Positions 52,656 through 61,684 of a DNA stretch of 64,000 nucleotides are shown piece after piece. This DNA comes from Brevundimonas sp. (GTDB taxonomy: Bacteria > Pseudomonadota > Alphaproteobacteria > Caulobacterales > Caulobacteraceae): assembly GCF_016742135.1 (NCBI RefSeq), contig NZ_JACVCG010000001.1:124001-188000 (forward strand), given 5' to 3'. Under the pieces are notes generated by a model. The model searched no databases. It was not told the DNA's origin and worked only from the letters and a program-made list of their open reading frames with translations. How positions within the stretch are numbered: position 1 is the stretch's first letter; each line of letters begins with the position of its first letter. The position numbers and the translations under genes were made by a program.

Positions 52656-52976
52656 GACGCGTGTATCTTTCGCATGCGGCGGGGGCTTCAGGCTTGCCAC
52701 GCTCCGATAAAGGCCCAGGCCTTCCGGATCGCGCGACCACAGGGAAGCGCACCGCCAGTCCGGGCCGCGAGATTGCGAAACCGGGTGGAACGGGCGCTAC
52801 CCCGCGTGTCCGGGCAGCGAATGAATCTTGAGGGCCGGCCGCTGCTACAGTCAGGTCTTCCAGTCTTCAGAAGACCCACACGCGCTGGAGCGCACCGGGG
52901 ATCGCGATTGTGCGATGCAGCGCAAGTGGGCCTCCATTGCGGCCAAGTCAAGGCCGACCCTCGCTCTTTCCTGCGA
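52656..52976. other. 321-bp gene-free region before the RNA helicase
   Basis: No convincing gene. An 87-codon open frame on the minus strand (52688-52951) has Arg/Pro/Cys-rich composition expected of a noncoding frame. The region is the helicase leader and promoter plus the tail of the SDR gene; GTCTTC-A-GAAGAC (52863-52875) is a short perfect dyad. A long leader would fit cold-regulated helicase genes, but nothing here proves that. Confidence 0.5.
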
Positions 52977-53726
52977 TCAGCCGCCGTTCAGGCGGGCGTA
53001 AACCGCCTCATAGCCGTCCCGTTCGGCAAAGCGCAGCGGTTTGACACGCTCCACCAGAATCTCACCGGCCGGGGTATTGCCCGAGCGGATCAGGTCCATG
53101 ACTTCGGCGATATAGGCATCGAGCGGCATGGACGCGGGGTTCTCGGCATGGCCCGGCATCAGATCGGTAGCGACACCGGGCGGGGTCAGCTCCAGCACTT
53201 CGATGGCGGTATCCCTGAGCTGGCTGCGCAGGGCCTGGGTCCAGGAGTGTATGGCCGCCTTGGTGGCCGAATAGATCGGAGTCGCCGCCAGCGGCACAAA
53301 GGCCAGTCCCGACGACACGGTCATGATACTGGCCCGCGGCTGGCGCTTCAGGTGGCCGATCAGGCCGGCGGTCAGCCGGATCGGGCCGAGTAAATTGGTG
53401 TCGAGGGTGCGGTTGACGCGGTCGAGGTCCCAGGCGCCGGCGGTCAGGTCCTCGACCTCCATGATGCCGGCGTTGTGGATGATGGCATTGAGGGGCGGGT
53501 GGTCGCGGGTGACCTGCGCGGCAAAGGCGGCGATGGCGTCGGCATCGGTCATGTCCAGCACCGCCCAGTCCATGCCCGGGTTGGCCTCCGCGACCGAGCG
53601 CAGGGCGTGCTCGCGGCGTCCGGTGATGATGACCTTCGCCCCGTCGCGGTGCATGGCCTCGGCGAGGGCCCGGCCGATGCCGGCGCTGCCGCCGGTGATG
53701 AGAATGGTGTCGTTGGCGATATCCAT
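52977..53726 (-). CDS. Short-chain dehydrogenase/reductase (DltE-like)
   Basis: Classical SDR of 249 residues from the ATG at 53726, which follows AAAAGGAGACCCC. The Rossmann motif TILITGGSAGIGRALAEAMH is at the N terminus, NAIIHNAGIMEVEDL is the NNAG-equivalent, a Ser lies in IMTVSSGLAFVP, and YSATKAAIHSWTQAL supplies the YxxxK. It resembles DltE-type oxidoreductases; the substrate is unknown. Divergent from the HxlR regulator gene, with which it shares a 99-bp control region. Confidence 0.93.
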   Translation of the reverse strand: MDIANDTILITGGSAGIGRALAEAMHRDGAKVIITGRREHALRSVAEANPGMDWAVLDMTDADAIAAFAAQVTRDHPPLNAIIHNAGIMEVEDLTAGAWDLDRVNRTLDTNLLGPIRLTAGLIGHLKRQPRASIMTVSSGLAFVPLAATPIYSATKAAIHSWTQALRSQLRDTAIEVLELTPPGVATDLMPGHAENPASMPLDAYIAEVMDLIRSGNTPAGEILVERVKPLRFAERDGYEAVYARLNGG

Positions 53727-53774
53727 GGGGGTCTCCTTTTCGCGACCTCCAAACTGGGCAATCCACGCACCTGT

Positions 53775-53807
53775 GGTAAGAAAGCACCGATAAGATTTGT
53801 ACTTACC
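53775..53807 (+). promoter_or_regulatory. Candidate HxlR operator in the SDR/HxlR divergent region
   Basis: GGTAAG (53775-53780) and CTTACC (53802-53807) are inverted repeats with a partly symmetric, AT-rich interior. The site lies between both starts, about 20 bp before the regulator ATG and 50 bp before the SDR ATG. Confidence 0.5.
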
Positions 53808-53825
53808 CGACGGAGAGTGATTGCC

Positions 53826-54233
53826 ATGACGGCACCTGCGCCCGCCCGCATTAAGGACCCTGTCACCGACCTGCCCGCCGATCCGCGCGTCGAGGCCTTG
53901 GTCAAGGAGGTGATCGGCCGCGTGGCGGACAAGTGGACCCTGCTGATCCTCGAGGTCCTGGAAGAGCACGGTCCGACCCGTTTCACTCAGGTGGGGCGGC
54001 ACGTCGGGGATATCAGCCAGAAGATGCTGACCCAGACCCTGCGCCAAATGGAACGCGACGGTCTGGTGACGCGCACGGTCCACCCGGTCATTCCGCCGCG
54101 TGTGGACTATGCCCTGACGGATCTGGGCCGGACGCTGGCCGAGGCCTTCTGCGGTGTCTGGGGCTGGGCCGAGGCCAATCTGGAGAACATCGAGGCGGCC
54201 CGCGCCGCATTCGACGCCAGAGCCCAGCGCTGA
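53826..54233 (+). CDS. HxlR-family transcriptional regulator
   Basis: A 135-residue winged-helix protein. The ATG at 53826 follows GGAGAGTGATTGCC; longer in-frame starts inside the SDR gene were rejected. Core motifs: VIGRVADKWTLLILEVLEEH, FTQVGRHVGDISQKMLTQTL, RQMERDGLVTRTVHPVIPPR, VDYALTDLGRTLAEAF. Members often respond to aldehydes or electrophiles and control a divergent oxidoreductase. The single-Cys thiol switch seen in some (HypR, YodB) is not evident at the N terminus. Confidence 0.94.
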   Translation: MTAPAPARIKDPVTDLPADPRVEALVKEVIGRVADKWTLLILEVLEEHGPTRFTQVGRHVGDISQKMLTQTLRQMERDGLVTRTVHPVIPPRVDYALTDLGRTLAEAFCGVWGWAEANLENIEAARAAFDARAQR

Positions 54234-54317
54234 TCCGCTGCGCCGCAAAATGTGCCTCGACTTACGCGGGGTCATCACGGAATGTTACAGGCGCCTGAGA
54301 ACGTCGGAGACCTGCCC

Positions 54318-56423
54318 ATGCCCGTCCGTGCCGATCTGACCATCGCGCCTGTCCTTGCGGCCTTCCTTGAGGACGAGGTCTTGCCGGGGCTGGGCATGGA
54401 GGGGGCCGGATTCTGGCAGGGCGTACGCGTCATTCTGAACTGGGCCGTCCCGGAGAACCGACACCTGCTGGCGATTCGCGATGACCTTCAGCGCCGCATC
54501 GACGCCTGGCATGTTGAACACAGGGGCCAGCCGTATGATGTGGCCGCCCAGCGTGACTTCCTGAGCAATATCGGCTGGCTGGTCGAGGCACCGGACCCCT
54601 TCACCATCGGCACCCACAATGTCGATGCCGAGATCGCCACCCGCGCCGGGCCGCAACTGGTGGTGCCGGTCCTGAACGCCCGCTTTGTGCTGAATGCCGC
54701 CAACGCCCGCTGGGGCAGTCTCTATGATGCCCTCTATGGTACGGACGCGCTCGGCGACCTGCCCCCACCGGGCGGCTATGACGGGGATCGGGGCGCCCGT
54801 GTCGTCGCACGGGCCAAGGCGTTTCTGGACGAGGCCCTGCCGCTGGTCGAAGGCTCTTGGTCCGACCTCAGCCACCCGCATCAGGGCATCGCCCTTCGGG
54901 ACCCCCGCCAGTATGTGGGCCAGACCGCGCGCGGCCGCCTGTTCCGCCATAACGGCCTGCATATCGAGGTGGTGTTCGACCCGGACCACCCGATCGGACG
55001 CACCGACCCGGCGGGCATCGCCGATGTCGTGCTGGAATCGGCCCTGACCACCATCGTCGATCTGGAGGATTCGGTTGCCTGTGTGGATGCGGAGGACAAG
55101 GTTGCGGCCTACCGCAACTGGCTGGGCCTGATGAAGGGCGATCTGGCCGAGACCTTCGACAAGGGAGGCCGGTCGCAGACCCGCCGGCTCAATCCGGATA
55201 TCAGCTATGTTACGCCCGATGGCACCGAGGGCGCCCTGCCGGGCCGGTCACTGCTGTTCGTGCGGAACGTCGGCCATCTGATGACGACGCCCGCTGTCCT
55301 GATGCCCGATGGATCGGAAGCGCCTGAGGGCATCCTGGATGCCATCCTCACCAGCCTGATCGGGCTCTACGATCTGCGCGGGCTGGGGGCGCATCGGAAC
55401 AGCCGCGAGGGGTCCATCTACATCGTCAAACCGAAGATGCACGGTCCGGACGAATGCGCCTTCACCAACCGCCTGTTCGACGCGGTCGAGGACCTGCTGG
55501 GTCTGGAGCGCCATACGATCAAGGTCGGGGTGATGGACGAGGAACGCCGCACCTCCGCAAACCTGGCCGCATGCATCCACGCGGTGAAGGACCGGATCGT
55601 CTTCATCAACACGGGCTTCCTGGATCGCACCGGCGACGAGATTCACACCCTGATGCAAGCCGGGCCGGTGGTCCGCAAGGGCGAGATCAAGGCCAGCACC
55701 TGGATCGCCGCCTATGAACAGCGCAATGTCACCATCGGCCTGCAATGCGGCCTGTCAGGCCGGGCCCAGATCGGCAAGGGGATGTGGGCCGCGCCCGACC
55801 GCATGGCGCAGATGCTGGAGGAAAAGGCCGCCCATCCGAAGACCGGTGCCAACACCGCCTGGGTGCCGTCGCCGACGGCCGCGACCCTGCATGCGCTGCA
55901 CTATCACCAGACCGACGTCTTCGCCGTCCGCGCGGCCTTGGGGGACGCTATCCCCCGTCCTATCGAGGACCTGCTGACCCCGCCGCTGGCCGAGGGCCGC
56001 AACTGGAGCGCCGAAGAGATTGAGCAGGAACTGGACAATAACGCCCAGGGCATCCTCGGCTACGTCGTCCGCTGGATCGATCAGGGGGTGGGGTGTTCGA
56101 AGGTGCCCGATATCCACGACATCGGCCTGATGGAGGATCGCGCGACGCTCAGGATCAGCAGCCAGCATATGGCCAACTGGCTGCTGCACGGCGTCTGCAA
56201 TGCGGAGCAGGTGGACGCCGCCCTGCGCCGCATGGCGGCAAAGGTCGATGCCCAGAATGCGGGCGATCCCCTCTACCGCCCCATGGCACCGGCCTTCGAC
56301 GACAGCCTCGCCTTTGCCGCAGCCCGCGCCCTGGTGTTCGAGGGCACCACCCAGCCCAACGGCTATACCGAGCCGCTGCTTCACCGCTTCCGCCAGCGGG
56401 CGAAGGCGGCGGCGGGGGCCTGA
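54318..56423 (+). CDS. glcB: Malate synthase G
   Basis: Condenses glyoxylate and acetyl-CoA to malate (glyoxylate bypass or glycolate use). The ATG at 54318 was chosen: GGAG lies 8 bp upstream and the 24 residues before the EVLPGLG motif match the length in E. coli GlcB; ATGs at 54282 and 54252 are also in frame. The 701 residues contain [38 protein letters not shown], the catalytic core [20 protein letters not shown] and [20 protein letters not shown], and a late Cys in [11 protein letters not shown]. Isocitrate lyase is not in the window. Confidence 0.97.
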   Translation: MPVRADLTIAPVLAAFLEDEVLPGLGMEGAGFWQGVRVILNWAVPENRHLLAIRDDLQRRIDAWHVEHRGQPYDVAAQRDFLSNIGWLVEAPDPFTIGTHNVDAEIATRAGPQLVVPVLNARFVLNAANARWGSLYDALYGTDALGDLPPPGGYDGDRGARVVARAKAFLDEALPLVEGSWSDLSHPHQGIALRDPRQYVGQTARGRLFRHNGLHIEVVFDPDHPIGRTDPAGIADVVLESALTTIVDLEDSVACVDAEDKVAAYRNWLGLMKGDLAETFDKGGRSQTRRLNPDISYVTPDGTEGALPGRSLLFVRNVGHLMTTPAVLMPDGSEAPEGILDAILTSLIGLYDLRGLGAHRNSREGSIYIVKPKMHGPDECAFTNRLFDAVEDLLGLERHTIKVGVMDEERRTSANLAACIHAVKDRIVFINTGFLDRTGDEIHTLMQAGPVVRKGEIKASTWIAAYEQRNVTIGLQCGLSGRAQIGKGMWAAPDRMAQMLEEKAAHPKTGANTAWVPSPTAATLHALHYHQTDVFAVRAALGDAIPRPIEDLLTPPLAEGRNWSAEEIEQELDNNAQGILGYVVRWIDQGVGCSKVPDIHDIGLMEDRATLRISSQHMANWLLHGVCNAEQVDAALRRMAAKVDAQNAGDPLYRPMAPAFDDSLAFAAARALVFEGTTQPNGYTEPLLHRFRQRAKAAAGA

Positions 56424-56459
56424 CCGAAGACCCGCCGCAACCCTGTCAGAACCGTACGC

Positions 56460-56488
56460 TTGACAGCCGCCGGGCGCGGCACAATACT
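56460..56488 (+). promoter_or_regulatory. Promoter of the ArsR-SRPBCC-GST operon
   Basis: A consensus TTGACA (56460-56465) is followed by a 17-bp spacer and AATACT (56483-56488). Transcription would start about 7 bp on, at or beside the ATG at 56496, implying a leaderless mRNA. Confidence 0.65.
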
Positions 56489-56495
56489 TAAGTCA

Positions 56496-56840
56496 ATGCT
56501 ACAGCATCAGGCGCAACCTCTTGACCTGGCGTTCCAGGCCCTGTCCGATCCCGGTCGGCGGGCCATGGTCGAACGCCTTGCGCGCGGTCCCGCCTCGGTC
56601 AGCGAGCTGGCCGCACCTCTGCCCATGACCCTGTCCGCTGTGGTCCAGCACCTGAAGGTTCTTCAGGACGCCGGCCTCGTGAAAAGCGAAAAGGTCGGGC
56701 GCGTGCGCACCTGCACGCTCGAGGTCGAAGCCATGACCCGCGTCGAGGCCTGGATCGCCGAGCACAAACGTTTCTGGGAACAGCGCTACGACCAGCTGGA
56801 CGCCTATCTCGCCCAAACGTCTTCAGGGGAAAACCCATGA
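56496..56840 (+). CDS. ArsR-family transcriptional regulator
   Basis: A 114-residue winged helix of the ArsR/SdpR type that is usually partnered with an SRPBCC (AHSA1) gene. The HTH spans FQALSDPGRRAMVERLARGP, ASVSELAAPLPMTLSAVVQH and LKVLQDAGLVKSEKVGRVRT. There is no CxC metal site in the recognition helix, so a metal signal is unlikely. The ATG at 56496 has no Shine-Dalgarno; the promoter position suggests leaderless translation, which supports this start over one 36 bp upstream. Overlaps the next gene (ATGA). Confidence 0.92.
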   Translation: MLQHQAQPLDLAFQALSDPGRRAMVERLARGPASVSELAAPLPMTLSAVVQHLKVLQDAGLVKSEKVGRVRTCTLEVEAMTRVEAWIAEHKRFWEQRYDQLDAYLAQTSSGENP

Positions 56841-57310
56841 GCCTGACCCATGCGACCTTCACCATCGAGCGCGTTCTGAATGCCCCGCCCGAACGTGTAT
56901 TTGCCGCCTATGCGACGCTGGAGGCCAAGATGGCCTGGTTCAAGGCCCCGGCGGAGATCGAGACCTTGCACCGCGATTTCGAATTCCGGGTCGGCGGATG
57001 CGAGCGGTTTCATGCCCGCTGGCCCAGCGGCCTGACCAGTGACTTTCAGGCCGTCTATCACGACATCGTCCCGAACGAGCGGATCATCCTCGTCTACGAC
57101 CTGTTCCACAACGCGGACAAGCTCTCGGTCTCCCTCCAGACAATCGAGCTCCGGGCGGAGGGAGCTGGGACCCGCCTGCTGCACACGGAGCAGGGCGCCT
57201 ATTTCTCGGGCGGCATCGAAGCGGCACAGGGCCGTGAGCACGGTACGGCCTGGCACGTCGATAACCTCGTCGCCGTGATCGAGGGGCGCGAGCCGAGGGC
57301 CTTCTCGTGA
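56837..57310 (+). CDS. SRPBCC-family (AHSA1-like) protein
   Basis: A 157-residue START-like ligand-binding protein: FTIERVLNAPPERVFAAYAT, AKMAWFKAPAEIETLHRDFE, FRVGGCERFHARWPSG and a C-terminal helix WHVDNLVAVIEG. It overlaps the ArsR stop and the GST start by 4 bp each (ATGA and GTGA), so the three are translated together. Commonly found with ArsR-type regulators; ligand unknown. Confidence 0.93.
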   Translation: MSLTHATFTIERVLNAPPERVFAAYATLEAKMAWFKAPAEIETLHRDFEFRVGGCERFHARWPSGLTSDFQAVYHDIVPNERIILVYDLFHNADKLSVSLQTIELRAEGAGTRLLHTEQGAYFSGGIEAAQGREHGTAWHVDNLVAVIEGREPRAFS

Positions 57311-57960
57311 GCCTCGAACTCTTTGCGCACCCGTTCTCGTCCTACTGCCAGAAGGCGCTGATCGCCTTCTATGAGAACGATACCCCCTTCACACTGCGGA
57401 TGGTTGAAGATCCGAAGGTGACCGAAGAGCTGGCCGCGCTCTGGCCGATGAAGCGCTTTCCGATCCTGCGGGACGGCGGTCGTGTCGTGCTCGAAACCTC
57501 GATCATCATCGAATACCTCCAGATCCACCATCCGGGTCCGGTAAAACTGATCCCTGACGACCTCGACCTCGCGCTCGAGGTGCGGATGCTGGACCGGGTC
57601 TTCGACAACTACGTCATGACGCCCCAGGGCAAATTCACCTTCAATGCCCTTCGCCCGGCAGAGGATCGCGATCCTTACGGCGTCGAGGAGGCGCGGAGGA
57701 TGCTGGAGACCAGCTACGCCTGGCTGGACGCGCGTATGGCGGCCCGGACATGGGCGGTCGGGGACAGCTTCAGCCTGGCCGACTGTGCCGCCGCTCCGTC
57801 CCTATTCTACGCTGACTGGACCCACCCAATTCCTGACAGCCTGCGGCATCTCAAGGCTTACCGGGCGCGCCTGCTTGCCCGACCCTCCTTCGCACGCGCG
57901 CTCGAGGAAGCCCGCCCGTACCGACACTACTTCCCGCTCGGTGCCCCCGATCGGGATTAG
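57307..57960 (+). CDS. Glutathione S-transferase
   Basis: A 217-residue protein beginning at the GTG overlapping the SRPBCC stop. The N-terminal thioredoxin fold has LELFAHPFSSYCQKALIAFY, with Ser/Cys near the active site, and FPILRDGGRVVLETSIIIEY for glutathione binding. The C-terminal helical domain has WAVGDSFSLADCAAAPSLFY, including the N-capping Asp. A GST in a regulator-SRPBCC-GST operon suggests detoxification of a hydrophobic or electrophilic compound. Confidence 0.92.
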   Translation: MSLELFAHPFSSYCQKALIAFYENDTPFTLRMVEDPKVTEELAALWPMKRFPILRDGGRVVLETSIIIEYLQIHHPGPVKLIPDDLDLALEVRMLDRVFDNYVMTPQGKFTFNALRPAEDRDPYGVEEARRMLETSYAWLDARMAARTWAVGDSFSLADCAAAPSLFYADWTHPIPDSLRHLKAYRARLLARPSFARALEEARPYRHYFPLGAPDRD

Positions 57961-57965
57961 GAAGT

Positions 57966-59354
57966 CTACAGCTCACTCCCCGTGCGCCACAGGCCGCGCG
58001 CGAGAGGTTCGATCATATACTGCAGCAGGGTCCGGCGGCGCAGGACGATGACCACCTCGACCGGTGAGCCCGAACGGATCGAGTCGGCACCCCGGCCCAG
58101 CTTGGCCAGCTCCTCAGGCGGGACGACGATCTCGGCGCGGAAATAGCGGGCGTTCGAGCCTTCCTCGGTGAAGCTGTCGGCCGAAAGCCGTTCGACCCGG
58201 CCACGCAGAACGGGCGGGTTCGACGTCCTCAGGCCCGGAAACTTCACCTCGGTCAGCAGGCCGACGCGCAGATTGTCGATGTCGTTCGGATTGATCCGGG
58301 CGACGATCACCTGCGAGGCATTGGATGGCACGATCTCCATCAGCGTCTGGCCGCCCTGGATGACGCCGCCGGGCGTGAAGATAGTCAGGCCGACGACCTG
58401 GCCCGATACCGGGGCCCGGACGCGGTTGCGCTCGATCTGGGCCCGTACTTCGGTCAGGCGGGGCTGGAGCTCGTTCAGTTGCACCTCGACCGCGCGCAGC
58501 TGTTCGGTGACGTCCTCGTCCATGTCGGTGCCGACGCCCGACATCTGCAGCCGGGCCTCGCCCATCGCCTCATTGGCGCGGGCGATCTCGGCACGCAGCG
58601 AACCGGCCTCGCCGTCCAGTGCCGCCGCCTGACGCTCCAGGGCCCTCACCCGGCTGATGGGGGCATAGCCCTGCTCGGCCAGACGGCGGACATCGGCCAG
58701 TTCGTCCTCGATCAATCGCTTCTGCTCGGCGTTGGCGGCCAGCTGGCGCTCATAGCCCGAGACCTGCTGCTGCAGCTGGCTGATGCGCTGGCCCAGAACG
58801 CCCCGCTCGGTCGAGCGCCCGGTCCGGCGGGCGATGAACTGTTGCCGCTGCAGGGCCATGGCCTCATCGGCCAGGGCCCGGTCTGCCTCCGCCATTTCGG
58901 CAAATTCGGGGGGCGGGGTGATCGCGCCCCGACCGTCCCGCTCGGCCTCCAGGCGGGCGCGCTGTGCCAGCAGGGCCACGACCTGTCCGGTCAGCCCCCG
59001 CTCGGTCGCGGCCAGTTCGCCCCCGGCGACCTCGATCAGGATCTGTCCGGCCTCGACCGTGTCGCCCTCGGCTACGTGCAGGGCGCTGACGACACCGCCG
59101 TCGCGATGCTGGACGGCCTGACGATTGCCCGAGACCGAGACCTGGCCACTGGCATAGGCACCCGCATCCAGCGGCGCGAATGCTGCCCAGCCGAGGAACA
59201 GCACGAAGAACAGGGCTATGATGGCACCGCCCACCAGCATCTCGCTGCGCGGAGAATCGTCCGGGCCCTCCGGCCCGGCGGCGACAGGCACCTCCGCGGG
59301 CGGGGCCGGTGCCGGGGCGGTGCGGCCCAGATCAGGGAAGTCCAGCTCGCTCAT
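57966..59354 (-). CDS. Type I secretion periplasmic adaptor (HlyD/PrsE family)
   Basis: Membrane fusion protein of 462 residues that links the ABC exporter to an outer-membrane channel. It has a cytoplasmic N terminus, one TM helix (GGAIIALFFVLFLGWAAFAP), a lipoyl half-motif (ASGQVSVSGNRQAVQHRDGG), a long coiled coil of about residues 95-280 (for example ISQLQQQVSGYERQLAANAE) and a second lipoyl half (RVRAPVSGQVVGLTIFTPGG), then the beta-barrel domain. The C terminus MIEPLARGLWRTGSEL is typical of PrsE/AprE. Its start overlaps the ABC gene stop (ATGA). Confidence 0.95.
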   Translation of the reverse strand: MSELDFPDLGRTAPAPAPPAEVPVAAGPEGPDDSPRSEMLVGGAIIALFFVLFLGWAAFAPLDAGAYASGQVSVSGNRQAVQHRDGGVVSALHVAEGDTVEAGQILIEVAGGELAATERGLTGQVVALLAQRARLEAERDGRGAITPPPEFAEMAEADRALADEAMALQRQQFIARRTGRSTERGVLGQRISQLQQQVSGYERQLAANAEQKRLIEDELADVRRLAEQGYAPISRVRALERQAAALDGEAGSLRAEIARANEAMGEARLQMSGVGTDMDEDVTEQLRAVEVQLNELQPRLTEVRAQIERNRVRAPVSGQVVGLTIFTPGGVIQGGQTLMEIVPSNASQVIVARINPNDIDNLRVGLLTEVKFPGLRTSNPPVLRGRVERLSADSFTEEGSNARYFRAEIVVPPEELAKLGRGADSIRSGSPVEVVIVLRRRTLLQYMIEPLARGLWRTGSEL

Positions 59355-61105
59355 GCCGACTGGGCTCCGGGCGGCGGCACGACGGTGGGTTTCGCCCGTC
59401 CGGGGTTCAGCCGCATTATGACCTCGTCGCGCGGTCCCTCGATCTGGATCGCACCCTCGCGCAGCATCACCAGCCGGTCAGCCACGCCCAGCACTCCGGC
59501 CCTGTGGGCCACCATCAGCACCGAAGCTCCGCGCGCCGTCGCCCCCTTGATGGCCTGGGTCAGGGCCGCTTCGCCCTCCTGATCCAGATTGGCGTTCGGC
59601 TCGTCCAGCACCAGCAGAACCGGATCACGGTAGAGCGCCCGGGCCAGGGCGACGCGTTGCGACTGGCCCACCGACAGGCCCGCCCCGTTGTGGCCCAGGA
59701 CGGTGTCATAGCCGTGCGGCAGGCGCAGGATCATCTCGTGGACGCCCGCTGCCTTGGCCGCGGCCACCGCCTCGCGGTCGATCTGTTCGGAGCCTATGCC
59801 GAGGGCGGAGCGGAACCGCGAAATATTGTCCTTCACCGACCCTGCGAACAGGCCCGGGACCTGGGGCAGATAGCCGATGTACTCGGCCAGGGTGTCCCCT
59901 TCGCGCGCCTCATAGTCGGCCCCGTCCAGTCGCACCGATCCCGAGGTCGGCGGAATGGCTCCGGCGACCACCCGGGCCAGGGTCGTCTTGCCGGATCCGC
60001 TGGGTCCGATCACGCCCAGCACCTGTCCCGGCTCAAGCGCCAGGGTAATGCCGCGCAGTTGCGGCGCTTCGCTGCCCGGCAGGCGGACGGTGACCTGCTC
60101 GAGCTCCAGCCGTCCCTCGGGTGTCGGCAAGGCGGTCGTGACCCGATCGACCCGTGCGGTCGAGGCAAACAGGTCGATCAGCGCCTTCCAGGATGCCTTG
60201 GCCTGCACCAGGGTGGGCCAGGCGCCGACCATCTGTTCGATGGGCTGTACCGCCCGCGTCAGGAGGACCGACGCCGCGATGATGGACCCGGCCGAAATAT
60301 GCCCCTGGACCGTCAGCAATGCCGCCAGCCCCAGGGAGGCCGACTGCAGCATCAGCCGCAGGAATTTGATGATGCCGGTATAGCGTCCACCGGTGAACTG
60401 GGCCTCGACCTGCCGCGCGGTGGCGACCTGCCGCTGCTGCACCTGAAAGGCAATGCCGGCCTGCCGCATGCCGAGGGCGCGCACCACTTCCGACTGCCCG
60501 GCCATGCTCTCCTGGGCGGCATAGGCGACCTGGGAATCCTTCATCGCCTGGTTCAGGCGTGGGCGGCTGTCGCGCTCGTTCAACACCGCCAGGATCAGCA
60601 GGATGATGGACCCGACCAGCGTCAGCGCGCCCAGGGCCGGGTGCAACAGAAAGCAGCAGCCGATGTAGATCGGCGTCCAGGGTGCGTCGAACAGCGACAG
60701 CACCCCCTGACCCGACACGGCCGTGCGCACATGGTCGAACTCGCGCAGCACCTGGCTGCCGGGCGACTGAACCTGCAGGTCGACGACGCGTCCCAGCAGG
60801 CGCCCGACCAGCAGCCGGTCCAGCCTCAGGCCCGCCCGTACCAGCAGCCGCGTCCGCAGCCAGTCCAGCAGCGCCAGGGTGGCAAGGGCAAAGACGGCGA
60901 TGGTACTGACCAGCAACAGGGTCTGCAGGCCCCCAGTCGGCACCACCCGATCATAGACCTGCAGCATGTAGATGGTCGGCGTCAGATACAGCAGGTTCAC
61001 CAGCGCACTGAAGATCGCCGCCCAGACCAGGTGAGGGCGACAGGCCTTGACCGCATCAGCCAGCGGCTCGGTCCCGGGTTTGCGGGGGATCAGGTCGTTG
61101 AACAC
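59351..61105 (-). CDS. Type I secretion ABC permease/ATPase (PrsD/AprD family)
   Basis: A 584-residue fused ABC exporter. The six-TM half includes FSALVNLLYLTPTIYMLQVY, the PrsD/AprD signature, then VVPTGGLQTLLLVS. The ATPase half has Walker A GVIGPSGSGKTTLARV, signature LSVGQSQRVALARALYRDPV (the usual LSGGQ has V at position 3) and Walker B VLLVLDEPNANLDQEG, with an H-loop AHRAG. There is no C39 peptidase domain, so substrates are RTX-type with C-terminal signals. No TolC gene or RTX substrate lies in the window, but an Inh-type inhibitor gene is divergent, 120 bp away. Confidence 0.95.
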   Translation of the reverse strand: MFNDLIPRKPGTEPLADAVKACRPHLVWAAIFSALVNLLYLTPTIYMLQVYDRVVPTGGLQTLLLVSTIAVFALATLALLDWLRTRLLVRAGLRLDRLLVGRLLGRVVDLQVQSPGSQVLREFDHVRTAVSGQGVLSLFDAPWTPIYIGCCFLLHPALGALTLVGSIILLILAVLNERDSRPRLNQAMKDSQVAYAAQESMAGQSEVVRALGMRQAGIAFQVQQRQVATARQVEAQFTGGRYTGIIKFLRLMLQSASLGLAALLTVQGHISAGSIIAASVLLTRAVQPIEQMVGAWPTLVQAKASWKALIDLFASTARVDRVTTALPTPEGRLELEQVTVRLPGSEAPQLRGITLALEPGQVLGVIGPSGSGKTTLARVVAGAIPPTSGSVRLDGADYEAREGDTLAEYIGYLPQVPGLFAGSVKDNISRFRSALGIGSEQIDREAVAAAKAAGVHEMILRLPHGYDTVLGHNGAGLSVGQSQRVALARALYRDPVLLVLDEPNANLDQEGEAALTQAIKGATARGASVLMVAHRAGVLGVADRLVMLREGAIQIEGPRDEVIMRLNPGRAKPTVVPPPGAQSA

Positions 61106-61225
61106 GCGAAACTCAAGGGTTCGGCCGACGTTCGACCGGTGAAGGCCTTAGTCTAGCCACTGAACGGTGACCGAGATAGGGCTCAGGGGGCGTATTGACG
61201 TCCCAAGACCGGAGAGCCTGAAGCG

Positions 61226-61675
61226 ATGCACGGAATTCGACCGGGACTTTGCGGGCTGATCGCCCTTACACTGGCGGCCGGTGCCTGCACGGCCGCCGAT
61301 ACCGACGCAGCGGCCCCTTCAGGAAACACAGCCATGTCCAACGTCCCCTCCTCTGCCGCTCAGGACCCCGGCCCGCTGGGTCCGGACACCGTCAACGGGT
61401 TCTGGGCGCTCCAGGCCTCGGACCGTCCCGATCAGACGGGCTGTCGCATTGCCCTGCAGAAGATCGGACAGGACGGCGTGTACGGCGTCTATCTGGAAGG
61501 ATGCGAAGGCACGATTCTGGCTCGTGCCACGGGATGGCGTGTCATGGATGACGCCGTTGCCCTGCTGGACGCCGGCGGCGAGCCGATCCTGCGCTTCCGC
61601 CGCGCCGGACCGGACCTTCTGGAAGCCAACACGGGGGGCGTCACCTATCGTCTTGAGCCCGCCGCCATGATGTGA
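61226..61675 (+). CDS. AprI/Inh-family metalloprotease-inhibitor lipoprotein
   Basis: A 149-residue exported protein. The signal sequence ends LTLAAGACTAADTDAAA with a lipobox-like Cys near residue 21 and a flexible spacer. The Inh domain is residues 55-145: NGFWALQASDRPDQTGCRIA, then GVYLEGCEG (paired Cys), ATGWRVMDDAVALLDAGGEP and LRFRRAG. Pseudomonas AprI and Erwinia Inh bind secreted serralysins and are encoded beside the type I exporter, as here. The expected serralysin-like protease is not in the window and must be elsewhere if it exists. Converges with amt. Confidence 0.82.
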   Translation: MHGIRPGLCGLIALTLAAGACTAADTDAAAPSGNTAMSNVPSSAAQDPGPLGPDTVNGFWALQASDRPDQTGCRIALQKIGQDGVYGVYLEGCEGTILARATGWRVMDDAVALLDAGGEPILRFRRAGPDLLEANTGGVTYRLEPAAMM

Positions 61676-61684
61676 CGGTCGGGG

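Noticed and set aside
52688..52951. Minus-strand 87-codon frame upstream of the helicase
   Set aside because: Arg/Pro/Cys-rich, no ribosome site, overlaps the promoter region.
51165..53393. Plus-strand open frame of 742 codons
   Set aside because: Antisense to the helicase and SDR genes, both with complete motif sets.
59309..61156. Plus-strand open frame of 615 codons
   Set aside because: Antisense to the ABC exporter of the type I system.
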